From: Auriscalpium vulgare
Taxonomy: Eukaryota; Basidiomycota; Agaricomycetes; Russulales; Auriscalpiaceae
Reading direction: 5' to 3'
DNA length: 64,000 nucleotides
Assembly: GCA_019915015.1 (NCBI GenBank)
Contig: JAHBBC010000002.1
Span: 806,001-870,000, forward strand
The position numbers and the translations under genes were made by a program. The notes below the pieces were generated by a model that saw nothing but the letters and a program-made list of their open reading frames with translations, was not told the origin of the DNA and did no database searches. Positions 44,160 through 54,522 of this stretch are shown here, in pieces. Each line of letters starts with the position of its first letter. Position 1 is the stretch's first letter.

Positions 44160-44459
44160 AGGACCCTTGCTTAGTCGCATAATTATCGCAATTTTGTTTC
44201 TCGCTCTTCGCCACTCTGTAGCCCCTTCGCACACTCTCATATGTACCATTAATTTCATGCCATCTTGGGATCCTCCGTCGTTGGGTTGCAATATGCTGGA
44301 GAATGGGTTTGTCTCGCATAGCGTTGGAAATAAAATGACTTGAAGGTACACAGTGCGGGGCAGGTACAATACATATGCAGTTAGGCTCCAGGTTTTACCT
44401 GACCGGACAGTAGCTGATGAATCTCGAGCCAGCAGGCTATTGGCGTTCGACTTTCGAAG

Positions 44460-46249
44460 TTACTCATCCTCCTCGTCATCCTCGTCCTCCTCGTCCTCTT
44501 CTTCATCATCCCCGTCATCCCCGATCCACACATCCGTGAATGCATCCGAGTCGTACTCGCCCACTGCATCCTCCCGCACCAGGCGCGACGCGTTCCCCTC
44601 GTCAAACACCCACAGGTCCGTGCGCGAGTCCATGTCCTCAAGGCACCACGCGATGTACCGCTCGCCGTCGAGGTCGTCTTCCCCGAGCTCGATGTTCCAC
44701 CCGAGATATATGGTGAGCCCGGCCGCCTCCGCGGTGAGACCGTGTCTATGCGTGTACTTCATCTCGAATGTATCCACCATCATGGGCGTGGGGCCGCGGC
44801 GGAGTATGCGGTCGAGGTACTCGTCGTCGTCCACGAGAGGAGTAGAGCGGCGGTACGCAGGCGGCTCCCACTGCGCAGCAACCCACTCGCCTTCGTACTC
44901 TTCGTCGGTCGTGTTGTAGTACGCCGCGATGCCGTCCTCGTCCTCGTCGCTCGCGAAGCGGAATCCCCCCTCCATGCCTGAGTCATCCTCGTACACGTCG
45001 TAGTCGTCGTCCTCGTCGTCATCGTCTGTATCGGACATTACGGGGAAAATGTCCATCCAGGGGTCGTCCGTGTCGGGTGGCGGAGAAGGGCGCGCGGCGC
45101 CGGGGCCTGCCTTTGCTTTGTCGAGGATGGAGACGAGCGATTTGACTAGGAAGAGGGGAAGAGGTCGCTGTCTGACAATGGTGCGGCATACAGGACAACT
45201 CTTCTTGCGGGAGACGAGGGGCCTCGGTTCGGCGTCGACGTCCATCGCCTCCGCCACTGGAGCGGCCTTGAACCACTCTTGCAGGCAACCTTGGCAGAGG
45301 ACATGGCCGCACGGGGAGAGCCTGCAGTGAATCTGAGAAATATGTGCAAAACATTTGCAATTAAAATGCTCACCCATACGGCTTTTTGAGAGTGTCTATG
45401 CAGATTTGACACTGAAGAGTGCCTTCTATGCCAGAGATCACCTAGATGGAACGATCAGACAACACATAGGCACAGTAGAAATGCAAGCTACTCACCGTAT
45501 CCGACTGCTGCGCTTTAGCCTTCAACTTCTCTATCTCATGCCTCTGCTCCTTGTTACTCTGCCGGATTGAAGGTTAGATAACTGCGCCTGAGATTGCCAC
45601 TGCGTGAATGCAGACCTTTGACTTCGTCGACAGCGTCTCTTTGAGGTCTTTAATCGTCTGGGTAAATGTGAGTAGGCTATATGCATTTAAATCCTCAGCA
45701 GCATACCTGAGAATGTTTCTCAGCAGTTTTCGCACTGCTAGCTATCTCCTTTCTCAGATGCTCGATCTCCTTTTTCAAGCGCATGAATTCCACGGACGCG
45801 ACCGGTCCACCGACGTCGTCCTCCTCGTCCGACATCGCCGACACAGGCACCTCCCTCGGGGGGCGCCGCTTGTGCCCTAGCTCCTTCTTGATACGCGCAA
45901 CCATATGACTGGCCGTATTGAGGGTGTTCGTATGCGTCTCCGAGGGTTGGCGCGGGGCATGTCGCGTCTTCGCCTTTGAGTGATGCGGGCGGCTCGGGTC
46001 GCCGGCGTCAACATATGCCATTGTCCGCACCCTGTTGGCGTTGCTGGGGCCAGGTGTCGCGCTTGCGACTGCAGTGTGGTGACGCTTCTTCTTTGCGGCC
46101 ATGTCGCTTGCAATCACAGGTGTCTCATCGTCCGAGATCATGCGGTTGCGGTCGCGCGATTTCTTGCGCTTGACGAGGAACGGTCCGGTATGGGGAATGG
46201 CTACGTTCTCGCGCGCCCTGGCGCTACTGGTTGCGTGTCGTCGATCCAT
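44460..46249 (-). CDS. RING-finger protein with coiled coil and long acidic tail
   Basis: Exon 1 (46249-45707) encodes a basic N-terminus and a helix (FMRLKKEIEHLRKEIASS) continued by short exons (IKDLKETLSTKSK, EQRHEIEKLKAKAQQ), forming a coiled coil. The C3HC4 RING follows: CQICIDTLKKPYGLSPCGHV, CQGCLQEW and CPVC, with an intron between the first two ligands and the rest. The last exon then encodes a region with GLTIYLGWNIELGEDDLDG and an acidic Asp/Glu tail up to TAA 44460-44462. A RING E3 ubiquitin ligase is the straightforward reading. No further domain identifies a known substrate class. Its 3' end converges on the Doa10 gene, 300 bp away. Confidence 0.8.
44463..44520. repeat. Trinucleotide-like low-complexity tract
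   Basis: tcctcgtcatcctcg-type imperfect GAN/GAG-complement repeats encode the terminal Glu/Asp run of the RING protein. Similar acidic-codon tracts occur at 40853-40890 and 49383-49435 in other genes. Confidence 0.7.
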
Positions 46250-47278
46250 GCTGATGAAACAAAGGGGGAGCTGAAGTGCAGTCCTAGACGATCCTGTCGG
46301 CTGCGGTTCATTGAAGCGGGCTGCAGGACATACCTGGCCGAATTGCAGCGCTCACAAGGCGAGGTGGTGGTGGAATGAGGACAAGGTGCGACTGCGGGCA
46401 ACGCGCTGGTCAGAGCGCGCAATAGTGGACAGGCTTCCGAGCAAGATGAGATCATCTCAGATCGGGACCCGAGACACCCCTGTTCCGACAACTCGATTTG
46501 ATACCCCTTCCCTTGTCCGTCCTTCCCTTGTCCTTCAAGTTCGACATCGCCAGAAACTCAAATAAGCCGAGCTCTATTGGTCTTTGCCTCCTACTTGCCA
46601 CAGGATCCTCTGCTCTCTGACGCCTCTATACTAGCTCGTTGCTCTCTCCGAGTCTAGCGATCTGTCTAGGGATCTTTCTGTCTGATATGAAAGCAACCGC
46701 GTCATCCCGAAGTCGACTTACAACAATAATTCAGCGGTCGGCCAGTTCCAGTATGTGGCTATGATAGCGACGAGGTTTGGTATTGTATCTCATGTCTTTG
46801 TGTTGGCTGTTGACTCTGGATGTTTGGCTTCAAGTACTATGACCCTGCTGCCGGGCCCTATTACTTCGCACCACTGGTCAACGTCTGGCCGTCCGCTCTC
46901 AGCCTTGTGCCGCGGATTCTTTGTGAGCAGCGTTCAGCGGGTGGTGTTCGTGGGCTGCTCTCGCAACTTGCAAGCCTATCTGCTCATCAAACATCGCCGA
47001 TGCTCCTATAGTTTGAACCACCTGGTTTAAAGACCCCATCGTCCGGTATCTGGCTGAGCAACTTCATATTGCGCGGCAGGGTCGGGGAGCTTTCCCAAAG
47101 GACGACTATGATTTAGCTAGCATATAACGAGCGACAGTTCTTTGGATGCCGGGGACTTTCCAAAATGTGAGCGGATGGTATGAGAATCACTTTCCTTCCA
47201 ACGGTCATCTTTCATTGTTTCCAAAGTTATTATGAGTTTCAGCTGATGACTTCATGATGGGCGTGTGAGGCAGACATA
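46250..47278. other. Intergenic, no gene recognised
   Basis: About 1 kb upstream of the RING gene and downstream of Tpt1. The stretch 46480-46700 is rich in ccctt/tctc words. A plus-strand frame near 46820-47030 is hydrophobic but short and without a motif. Confidence 0.4.
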
Positions 47279-48286
47279 CTATGTATTTGCACCAGCCGAA
47301 ACGGTCGCTGCAGCCCCTTCTGTTTCTCCTGGAGGCATAGCACCCAGTTTCACCCCTGCCAGCCACTGCCCATTTTGATCCTCCACCCGGCTGAAGTACT
47401 CAGGTTTGAGAAACCCGCGCGAGTCGCCCTCAGTAAGCACGACACCGTTCTCTGACAGGAAGAACTCAAGACCTGCATCCAACGCCTTCTGGACGTCGAT
47501 GTAGATGTACACTTGCGATGATGCGCGCATGCCGGAGAGCACGCCATCGCCCGGAACGCCCTGCGCGAGGTGGATGTGGTTGCGCGTCATTTTCGAGAGG
47601 CCCTGTGTGGCTATCGAGTGCGCAGATGAGATGCGGTTAGGCAACGAGTCAGACACAAATGTACACACATACTGAATCCCAAGCCTTCTTGTTCGTGCCA
47701 TGCACGGCCATGGGGATGTCATTCGCAGAGAGGACGGGCTTCAGATCCAGCTTGACATCCTACGGGAAGAGTTGGTCAGTACGACTAGCAAAACAAACCG
47801 ATCACGCAGCGTACCTTCATCGAATGCCCCTGATTCGCTCGTATCCACCAAACGTCGCCCGCCTCCGCCCGCGCGGCGTCCGGACCCTCGAGCAGCGTAT
47901 ACCTCTGCTTCCCGTCTGCACGTACAATCTCCTGCAGTTTCTCCAGATCCAACCCCGTCGACTTGATCTTCGGCGTCGCCAACTAATCCTCCTCGCACCC
48001 GGCATGTCAGCAGCGGGTGCATGGCAGCACGAGGCGCACGCACCAGGTCCGCGACGCACACGAAGCCGTCCTCGCGCATGGGCAGGCCCTCTGCCTTCGC
48101 GCCGTGGCGCAGGATCCAGGAGAGCGTCTTCGACACGCGCACTTCTGGCGAGTCTTTGGGGAGGCCGCGGAGCTTTGAGCTGCCCCCGCCGCCGCCCCTT
48201 CCACCTCCACCTCCGCCTCCCCTGCCCTTCTGCTTTTGCGTACCTCTGGACTTGTGCTCGCCAGCTGGTTTCTGGGGCTCGGTCAT
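47279..48286 (-). CDS. TPT1: tRNA 2'-phosphotransferase (Tpt1/KptA)
   Basis: Starts at ATG 48286 (MTEPQKPAGEHKSRG) with a glycine-rich RGGGG segment before the conserved core. The enzyme motifs appear in order across four exons: SKTLSWILRHGA (first Arg-His of the active site), DGFVCVADLV, an exon with TGLDLEKLQEIVRADGKQRY, WWIRANQGHSM, AVHGT, RNHIHLAQGVPGD and YIYIDVQKALDAG. The chain ends SAGANT before TAG 47279-47281. The active-site Arg-His-Arg-Arg set therefore appears intact. Tpt1 removes the 2'-phosphate left at the ligated splice junction of intron-containing tRNAs, transferring it to NAD+. The length (about 290 aa) is normal, and the Gly-rich N-terminus is an extension. Confidence 0.93.
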
Positions 48287-48523
48287 CTTGACTCTCTTAG
48301 CGACGTAGCTTGGAAGTTTCTGCGAGAACTTCAGAGGGAGAGTGAGTCGTCCGATAGAAAGTCTAGCTCGAGCTCGCAGCATGCATCGGTGCCCAAGTCA
48401 CCGAGTCACACGGTGAAGTCGAGTCTTAGTACCGCCGGTCCGGCGCCGGCCCGACCCACTTAGGCCGCCGCCTGGCGCCGCAAGCGCTCTCATCGTCTCT
48501 CTCGAACGCGATCCATCGCAAAA
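48287..48523. promoter_or_regulatory. Divergent promoter, TPT1 / RidA-family gene
   Basis: 237 bp head-to-head spacing. It contains ctcgagctcgag-like and gtcaccgagtcac motifs near 48366-48410. The regulatory role is inferred from position. Confidence 0.4.
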
Positions 48524-49089
48524 ATGACCAAGACAATCGTGTTCACTGAGGATGCCCTCCCGCCGCTGCCAGTCTACTGTAAGCGACGATCACACTGAGT
48601 ATCCAATTCCAATCCCGATCGCCGGGGCTCACACTTCTCCAGCGCAGGCTGTGATCTCTGGCAAGACCGTCTATGCGTCTGGCAACATCGGGATCACCAG
48701 GGAGTTCAAACTCGTCGAAGGCGGCGTAGAGGGGCAGACTGTGAGCGATCCGATGGCTAGCTCATGGCTTGATCTCATAGGAATCTACTGCAGCGCGCGG
48801 CGCTGGAGAACCTTGCAAAGGTGCTCAAGGCGGCGGGCTCGGGCCTCGAGCACATCGTGAAAGCAAACATCTATCTCACGAACCTCGGGCGCGATTTCGC
48901 GCCGATGAATGGCGTGTACACCCAGGTGAGTACTCGTTCATCAGCGTAATCGATGGCCGACTGACGCTGTACGAATTTGACCTACAGTTCTTCGAAGCGG
49001 GCAAGTTCCCGGCGAGGACGTGTATCGGTGTGGCGGCCCTCCCGCTTGGTGCTGACGTTGAGATCGAGTGCGTCGCGGAGATTCCTTGA
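48524..49089 (+). CDS. RidA/YER057c (Hmf1-like) reactive-imine deaminase
   Basis: Four exons: 48524-48578, 48643-48740, 48794-48925 and 48988-49089, all in phase. The product is about 128 residues. The family signature is complete: SQAVISGKTVYASGNIG, QTRAALENLAKVLKAAGSG, HIVKANIYLTN, the substrate Arg in FPARTCIGVAALP and the final VEIECVAEIP. RidA proteins form trimers and hydrolyse 2-aminoacrylate and related enamine/imine intermediates released by PLP enzymes. No mitochondrial presequence is visible, so it resembles the cytosolic Hmf1 branch rather than Mmf1. It converges with the F-box gene, 64 bp downstream. Confidence 0.93.
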
Positions 49090-49153
49090 ACGTGGCCGTG
49101 CGGGTAGTGTGGCAGAACGAAGAACGTGACCATTCACATGTGTACAAAAACTT

Positions 49154-51092
49154 TCAAATGACGCGTATATCGCCCGAACGCGTCCCCAGCGCGATCCTCC
49201 CTGATACCTCAGAGAAAGCGACGTGGATTAGATCCTCTATCGTGTCCAGCAGACGAAAGGCGAGGCATGAGATAGTCGCAGGGAGAGATGGAGAAAGGAC
49301 ACGCACCGCGCAGATCATAAGATCGCACCTCATACACCACATGAGCGTCGATAGGCCTGCCGAGCCCCCACAGCCCGTCATCTACATCTACATCCGCATC
49401 CACATCTTCGTCTTCATCTTCGTCATCCTCATCATGTGCATCGTGTACTTGCAGGCTGCTCTCAAACCTCTGCGCTAGCTGTGTTTCTGAGTCTGTCTCC
49501 GGGGCTACGGGATCGCCATCCTCGCCCACAGGAGACGAGAACACCATAACGCGTCGTGCGGTGACGTTCTTCGCGCGCTCGACCCACACCCCTCGCGTCC
49601 CCAGCGGGCCAAGTGCCGCCGCGCTGACGAAACCGGGCACGCCGCTCGCCATATTGTGCAGCCCCACTAGCTCGACGCGGAGCAGCGGCTGCTCCCCCTC
49701 CGCGGCGATGTGCACGCGATAGTGAAACACGCCGCGCAGGACGTCGTGCGCGAGGAACGCGAGCGTCGTGTGGCCCGTGCCGGGCAGCGGCGCGGAGACG
49801 GACACGCCGCGAAAATTCGTGCGCGGGAAGCAGTGCGTTGCGGCGGGGCGCAGGGCCGTCGTCAGTGGGCGCGTAGGCGGCGTGCTGGATGCATGCGGCG
49901 GGCCGAGGGATGAGCTGATGAAGTATGTGTGCAGACCGACGGGGAACGGGTGCTGCAGCGCGTAGAGCTCGAGCGTGCGCGCCTTGATGCAGAGCAAGTA
50001 AGGGCCGACAAATTGGAGGCCGATGATCCCGTTCCACTGCGACGGAAACAATCAGCAGGTGCGCGGAGCGAGACAGAGGACAGAGCGCACGAGCTGGTCC
50101 AGATCCTCGCGCTGCGCGTCGATGGTTACTCCAGTGTTTGACGGCCAGTGGATGATGTCTATGAATGGGGTTCGGGATAATGCGAGCAGTTTCTGTGTCG
50201 GTTCAATAGTGCGCACGAATTGCGCGTCGGGTCCAAAGAAAGTGTCTATGTCGTAGAAGGGGTGGTTGTCGCAGGACGGACTTCGTTTGGGCGTGCCATT
50301 TGGCGGAGATATGCCACCCATGGTCAACGATGAATTAAGGAGGAGCTCGGCGGTAGGGATGCGCATGAGGACGGTCGCGGAGCTGCGGAAAAATGGGCAC
50401 AGGAAGCACTCTGGGCGAAGAAACGCTTACCCACCCTTGCTGAGTTCTGTGGGGTTGGGTCACCAACATACTTCGACCATCAGGCTACAGCACACACCTA
50501 TTCTGCGCGCGTGTGATGGTGACATAGATGGCCTCGTTCTCGGCGTCGGCGACCGCGACGGCAGACGTCCACGGCTCGCGGCCCCACAGCTCCCAGGATG
50601 CCAGCGACGGCACGACCCTGCGCCCCTCACCCGGCTTCTCCGCAACGTCCCACAGCACAATTGTGCCATGGCTATAGACGCAAAGAGCGAGCCTGTCCAG
50701 CATCAACGTGAGATACACGATGTCCTGATACTCGCCGGGCGTGATGGAAGTGCTGCCCAGGCGCCGCGCTGTGTGCCGGTCGCGCGGCCAGTCGCGATGT
50801 GAGCGGAAGGCAGAAACAGACAAGTGTTCGAGTTCTGGCGTGGTCAGGCCAGCTAGAGGGATGGTGTGGACGGGGAGGGGGAGGAAGGTCTGCTGCCGGT
50901 GCAGCTGATCAAGCCAGACACCGCGATCATGGCTGAGCGTTGCTAGTTCCTTACACGTCTATGGCCTTTCAGACGGCACTAGAGACAGGGTAGACATCAG
51001 TTGCTTACCTGGCGTAAAGAGACGATGTCGGGGACCTCCAGGAAGGCGAAAATGTGAAAGAGAAGTTCGGAGGGTGCGCCGAGCAGTGACAT
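49154..51092 (-). CDS. F-box protein with probable beta-propeller
   Basis: ATG 51092 starts MSLLGAPSELLFHIFAFLEV, a canonical F-box, continuing PDIVSLRQ to a donor and then CKELATLSHDRGVW in the next exon. Later exons contain WD/kelch-like strands (RLALCVYSHGTIVLWDVAE, EAIYVTITRA, WNGIIGLQFVGPYLLCIKA) and an acidic His/Asp insertion. The last exon (VSGRIALGTRSGDIRVI) ends at 49154-49156. The architecture (F-box then propeller) suggests an SCF ubiquitin-ligase substrate receptor. The propeller repeats are poorly conserved, so WD40 is not certain. Similar F-box proteins are abundant in basidiomycetes, and the substrate is unknown. Confidence 0.75.
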
Positions 51093-52055
51093 AGAGACAG
51101 TGACTGGCCTTCTGCACTACTAGTTGTGCGTTCAGGCGCGTATAAGGTCCAACTTGCGTCGGCGTGCGCTCTCGTCGTTGACGACGGAGTCCTCGTTGAC
51201 ATTACTATTGCACTTGTCCGGGGACCCAGCTCGCTTGGGCTCACCAAGCAGCCACGTGCGTCCTCAGGCTCCGAGTCGGAAAACGCGCCCTGCCAGGCCT
51301 CTGCGGACCCTGCCAACTCCCTGCAGATGCAACCAGGATGGTCAACAGTCTTCGGCATAAACAATCGGGCATCGAGTCGCTGGTCCCTGGAAGCCTGCCA
51401 TGAGTCCTATTGCTAGCGGCGCGGGTCTACGTCACCCGAAGGGGCGAAGCCTGGCGAAGCGTGCCCGGGCGGGCATGGTCCAGCTTCAGTACCTCCGTCC
51501 TTCATCCTCATCCTCCTCGGTACGACCGATGCCGTCGATTGGCAAGCAATCGGCTGCTTTCTAACGTGCATTGTGCCCAACCAGATGCTTCTAGGGATCA
51601 GGCTGCTGCGACCATTCCACCCTTGACAGTGGGTTAGCTCGGCGTTCCGATCTCTGACAATGTGCGTTGGTCCAAAGTCTTTCTAGCAACCGGCCACAGT
51701 CACTCCGGCACGTCGAATACTCAGTAAGTAGCTCTGCGCAACGCCGCGTCGCCGCGGGCTCCGGATCCTCGCCACCCACTGACACATCGGCTTTCCTGTG
51801 TCTGCAATCAAAGTTGGTTAACCTCCATCCTCAGCCTTCCAATCTGTGGCGGCGGGTTCGCCCGTCTGAACACCGCTAGGGCAAAGCGGCGTCTTCTATG
51901 TGACGGCCATCGCGATCACATCGCACCTCCAGCTCATATATGACCCTACGCCAAAGGACAAACTCCCTAGGGCCTAGACTGACTCAGTCTCTCCCAGTCT
52001 CTGTCTTGCGCATTCGTCACTCGTTTTCCCGGACCCCTACTGTCATTTCTCCAAC
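51093..52055. other. Divergent intergenic region
   Basis: About 960 bp upstream of both the F-box gene and the aspartic protease gene. There is no credible exon. A TATA-like element near the protease start is listed separately. Confidence 0.4.
51935..51942 (+). promoter_or_regulatory. TATA-like element of the aspartic protease gene
   Basis: catatatg lies about 115 nt upstream of ATG 52056, followed by a CT-rich stretch (ctcagtctctcccagtctctg), as is common near fungal transcription starts. The assignment is by position and sequence only. Confidence 0.35.
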
Positions 52056-53678
52056 ATGTATTGCACCGCTGTCTTCGTTTTAGCCGCACTCCCCTTCCTC
52101 ACTACAGCGTTTCCCGCATGGCACCTCCACCACCTCCGTGGCACTCACACTCCTTCGCCTGCCACGGCGTCGGGCATCCCCATTCCCATAGCCAAGCACG
52201 GTGCCGGTGCGCCCGTCGACGCCGCGTCGCTTGCCCGCAATATTGCGCAGTCCGTCGCGTACGTCTTCTACCCGCGACCGTCATGCAGGATTGCTCACCT
52301 CCCACATAGGAAGGTGCAGCGCGGCTTTGCCGCCTTCGAAAAGAATACGGGGAAGCCCCACCCTCTCTCCAGTGGCTCTGCGGGCCTCCAAACGCGTGCC
52401 ACTGGCTCCGACCCCCTTACTGCGGTCGGCCAGCAACTGTGGTACGGTACGATCTCCGTTGGTACGCCGAAGAAGTCGTTCACAGGTGCGCCCTCTGTGT
52501 GGACGTCGTGTGCCGTCTGTTGCTGAACCGGCGGGCTTCTTTTACCCGCAGTGGACTTTGACACCGGGAGCAGCGATCTGTTCCTCCCTGGTGCGCAGTG
52601 CACATCGAACTGTCAAGGGCATACTCCGTACGATCCCGCTGCGAGCTCAACTTCGCACGACCGTGACATGTTGTTCTCTCTGGCGTATGGCGACGGGTCG
52701 ACCGTGTCCGGAGAGCAATCTTCTGACGATGTTACGGTCGCCGGACTTACTGTGAGTCGTAATGGAATTTATAAGACGTCTATTCTTACCATCATTCCTA
52801 GGCGACTGGGCAGACTCTAGGAGTCGCCACTACATACTCTGATGGTTTTGCCAGCGATGACTTCCCGCCTGACGGGCTCATGGGCATGGCCTTCCAGTCC
52901 ATCTCGGATTACAACGCACCGCCTTTTATCAGACGCTGTTAGAGCAAGGCCAGGTGGACGATTCTGTGTTCAGTTTCAAGCTTGCGCCCAACGGCTCAGA
53001 GCTGTTCTTAGGTGGAGTCAATTCAGCCTTGTACAGTGGCAGCTTCACATATGTGCCAGTAACGAAAGAGGTGCGTGCATTTTAAGAATGGAGTTACCCT
53101 GCGGCGGAAACTGACTAGCCTTCCAGGGCTATTGGGAGACAACCTTTGACAGTATCTCTGTGAATGGGCACCCGATTGTTATAGAAATGAACCGGGACTG
53201 CATCATCGACACCGGTACCACTCTCATCGTTGGCCCCATTGCGGAAGTGGCGCTAGTCTATACACGCATCCCAGGTGCATTGCCAGGACCGCAAGAGGGC
53301 ATCTACATCTGTGCGTAGCATATTTCTGTGTTCACGGTTGCGTGGCTGACCCCTGGATAGACCCCTGCAGCTTCAAAAAGCCTATCACAATGACCTTCGG
53401 CGGGAAAGCCTTCACGATCAGCCCCGAGACCTTCAATATGGGCCAGATCGAGGAGGGCTCTTCCATGTGCGTGGGTGGTTTAGGCTACATCGCGGATCCG
53501 GAGCGTAAGTGTACCAAGTGTTCTCTAAGCGTCGTCAATCAGCTAATTGCGCGTTCAAATTAACTTCTGGATCATCGGGGATGTGTTTCTGCAGAACGTG
53601 TACACTGCATTCGACGTTGGAAATTCGGAGGATGGAATTAATCCGCGGATTGGTTTCGCAGACCTTGCGCATGCTTGA
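52056..53678 (+). CDS. Secreted pepsin-family aspartic protease (A1) with an apparent 1-nt frameshift
   Basis: Starts with a signal peptide (MYCTAVFVLAALPFLTTAFP) and a propeptide, then the mature enzyme. Motifs in order: LWYGTISVGTPKKSFTVDF, first catalytic DTGSSD, the flap-region FSLAYGDGSTVSGE, GLMGMAFQSIS, GGVNSALYSGSF, second catalytic site CIIDTGTTLIVGP, and the terminal FWIIGDVFLQNVYTAFDVGN ending LAHA before TGA 53676-53678. Several small introns fit well. Near 52914-52926 (caacgcaccgccttttat) the frame breaks: the sequence before reads YNAPP and the sequence after reads TLLEQGQVDDSVF, one base out of register, so a stop follows at 52939. Either a base was lost in the assembly or the gene is a recent pseudogene. 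All else appears intact, so recent loss or sequencing error is more likely than old decay. Confidence 0.8.
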
Positions 53679-54522
53679 ACGCGACGGTGCCCCCCTTCCG
53701 GACAAATTTTGTTTTTCGAACTCTGAGTCGTTCATTTACATGTTCTGCGTGGCTGAACTGTTAGTTACAACACATGACATTACACACAACTGAGAAGTGC
53801 AAGATACTGATCATCAGCAGGCTTGGTGCTAAAATGGGATCCGGAGTGTGCAGCTAGTGAAGGCCATCTGCGGGGAGCCTTGATGTCGAGAGCACTAGGC
53901 TGTATCAGTAATTAGACTTTGATCATGAACAAGGGCACATTGAGGATCAATATTGGCATTGTTTGATAGCATGCCCGCGGTACTAGACTCAGATACGGTC
54001 AATTTCCGCGGGTGATGAGTTGCGTGGGCGCAGGCAAGATTTTCGTAGACCGGTGACCGTCTGTCCTGCGAAAACGAGACCTTCGATTTGGGTCAGATAG
54101 AAGAGGGCTCTTCCATGTGCATGGGAGGGTTGAAGTACGACGCGGATCCCGAGCGTAAGGATAGGAAAGGATGAAGTATGCGTATTCTACGGTAGGATAC
54201 GCGAGTAACCAACCAGACGGCACTGACTCGGAGTATCCGGCGGGACGGCATGGGCGGCGGTCACGTGCTTGGCGCCCTAATTGGATCGGCGAACGCGACT
54301 GTGACTTCGCCGCGACTTCCACCGCGACTCCAGGTGCCGGTCCCCACCAGCTTTTCTCACCTTTCGACCACTTTGCTCTACCGATTTACTCTCACTGCGC
54401 TGTATTCAGCTTGCATCGTGCCCCGTCATCCGATTCTGAACTACCCACCTCCCAACACGACTGGCGTCGGCGCACGTAGGGACCGCCACAACCGGGAGGT
54501 ACGTTCTGTCCATTTGTGTACG
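53679..54522. other. Intergenic with a protease-exon remnant
   Basis: About 840 bp between the protease and the RTC4 gene. The part from 54075 to 54160 is a decayed copy of a protease exon, listed separately. A frame from 54250 to 54522 is open but looks like 5' UTR of the next gene. Confidence 0.45.
54075..54160 (+). pseudogene. Partial duplicate of an aspartic protease exon
   Basis: It reads NETFDLGQIEEGSSMCMGG then YDADPER, matching the protease exon at about 53424-53508 (PETFNMGQIEEGSSMCVGG, IADPER) including its gagcgtaag donor context. Only this short block of about 86 bp remains. Flanking sequence is unrelated and there is no catalytic site. It is a remnant of an adjacent tandem paralog. 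Confidence 0.85.

Noticed and set aside
46820..47030. Hydrophobic plus-strand open frames in the gap after the RING gene.
   Set aside because: Short, no splice logic, no motif; likely random in pyrimidine-rich DNA.
6226..53678. A secondary-metabolite or degradative gene cluster linking the two secreted proteases.
   Set aside because: They lie 44 kb apart with unrelated housekeeping genes between; no synthase, P450 or regulator is present.
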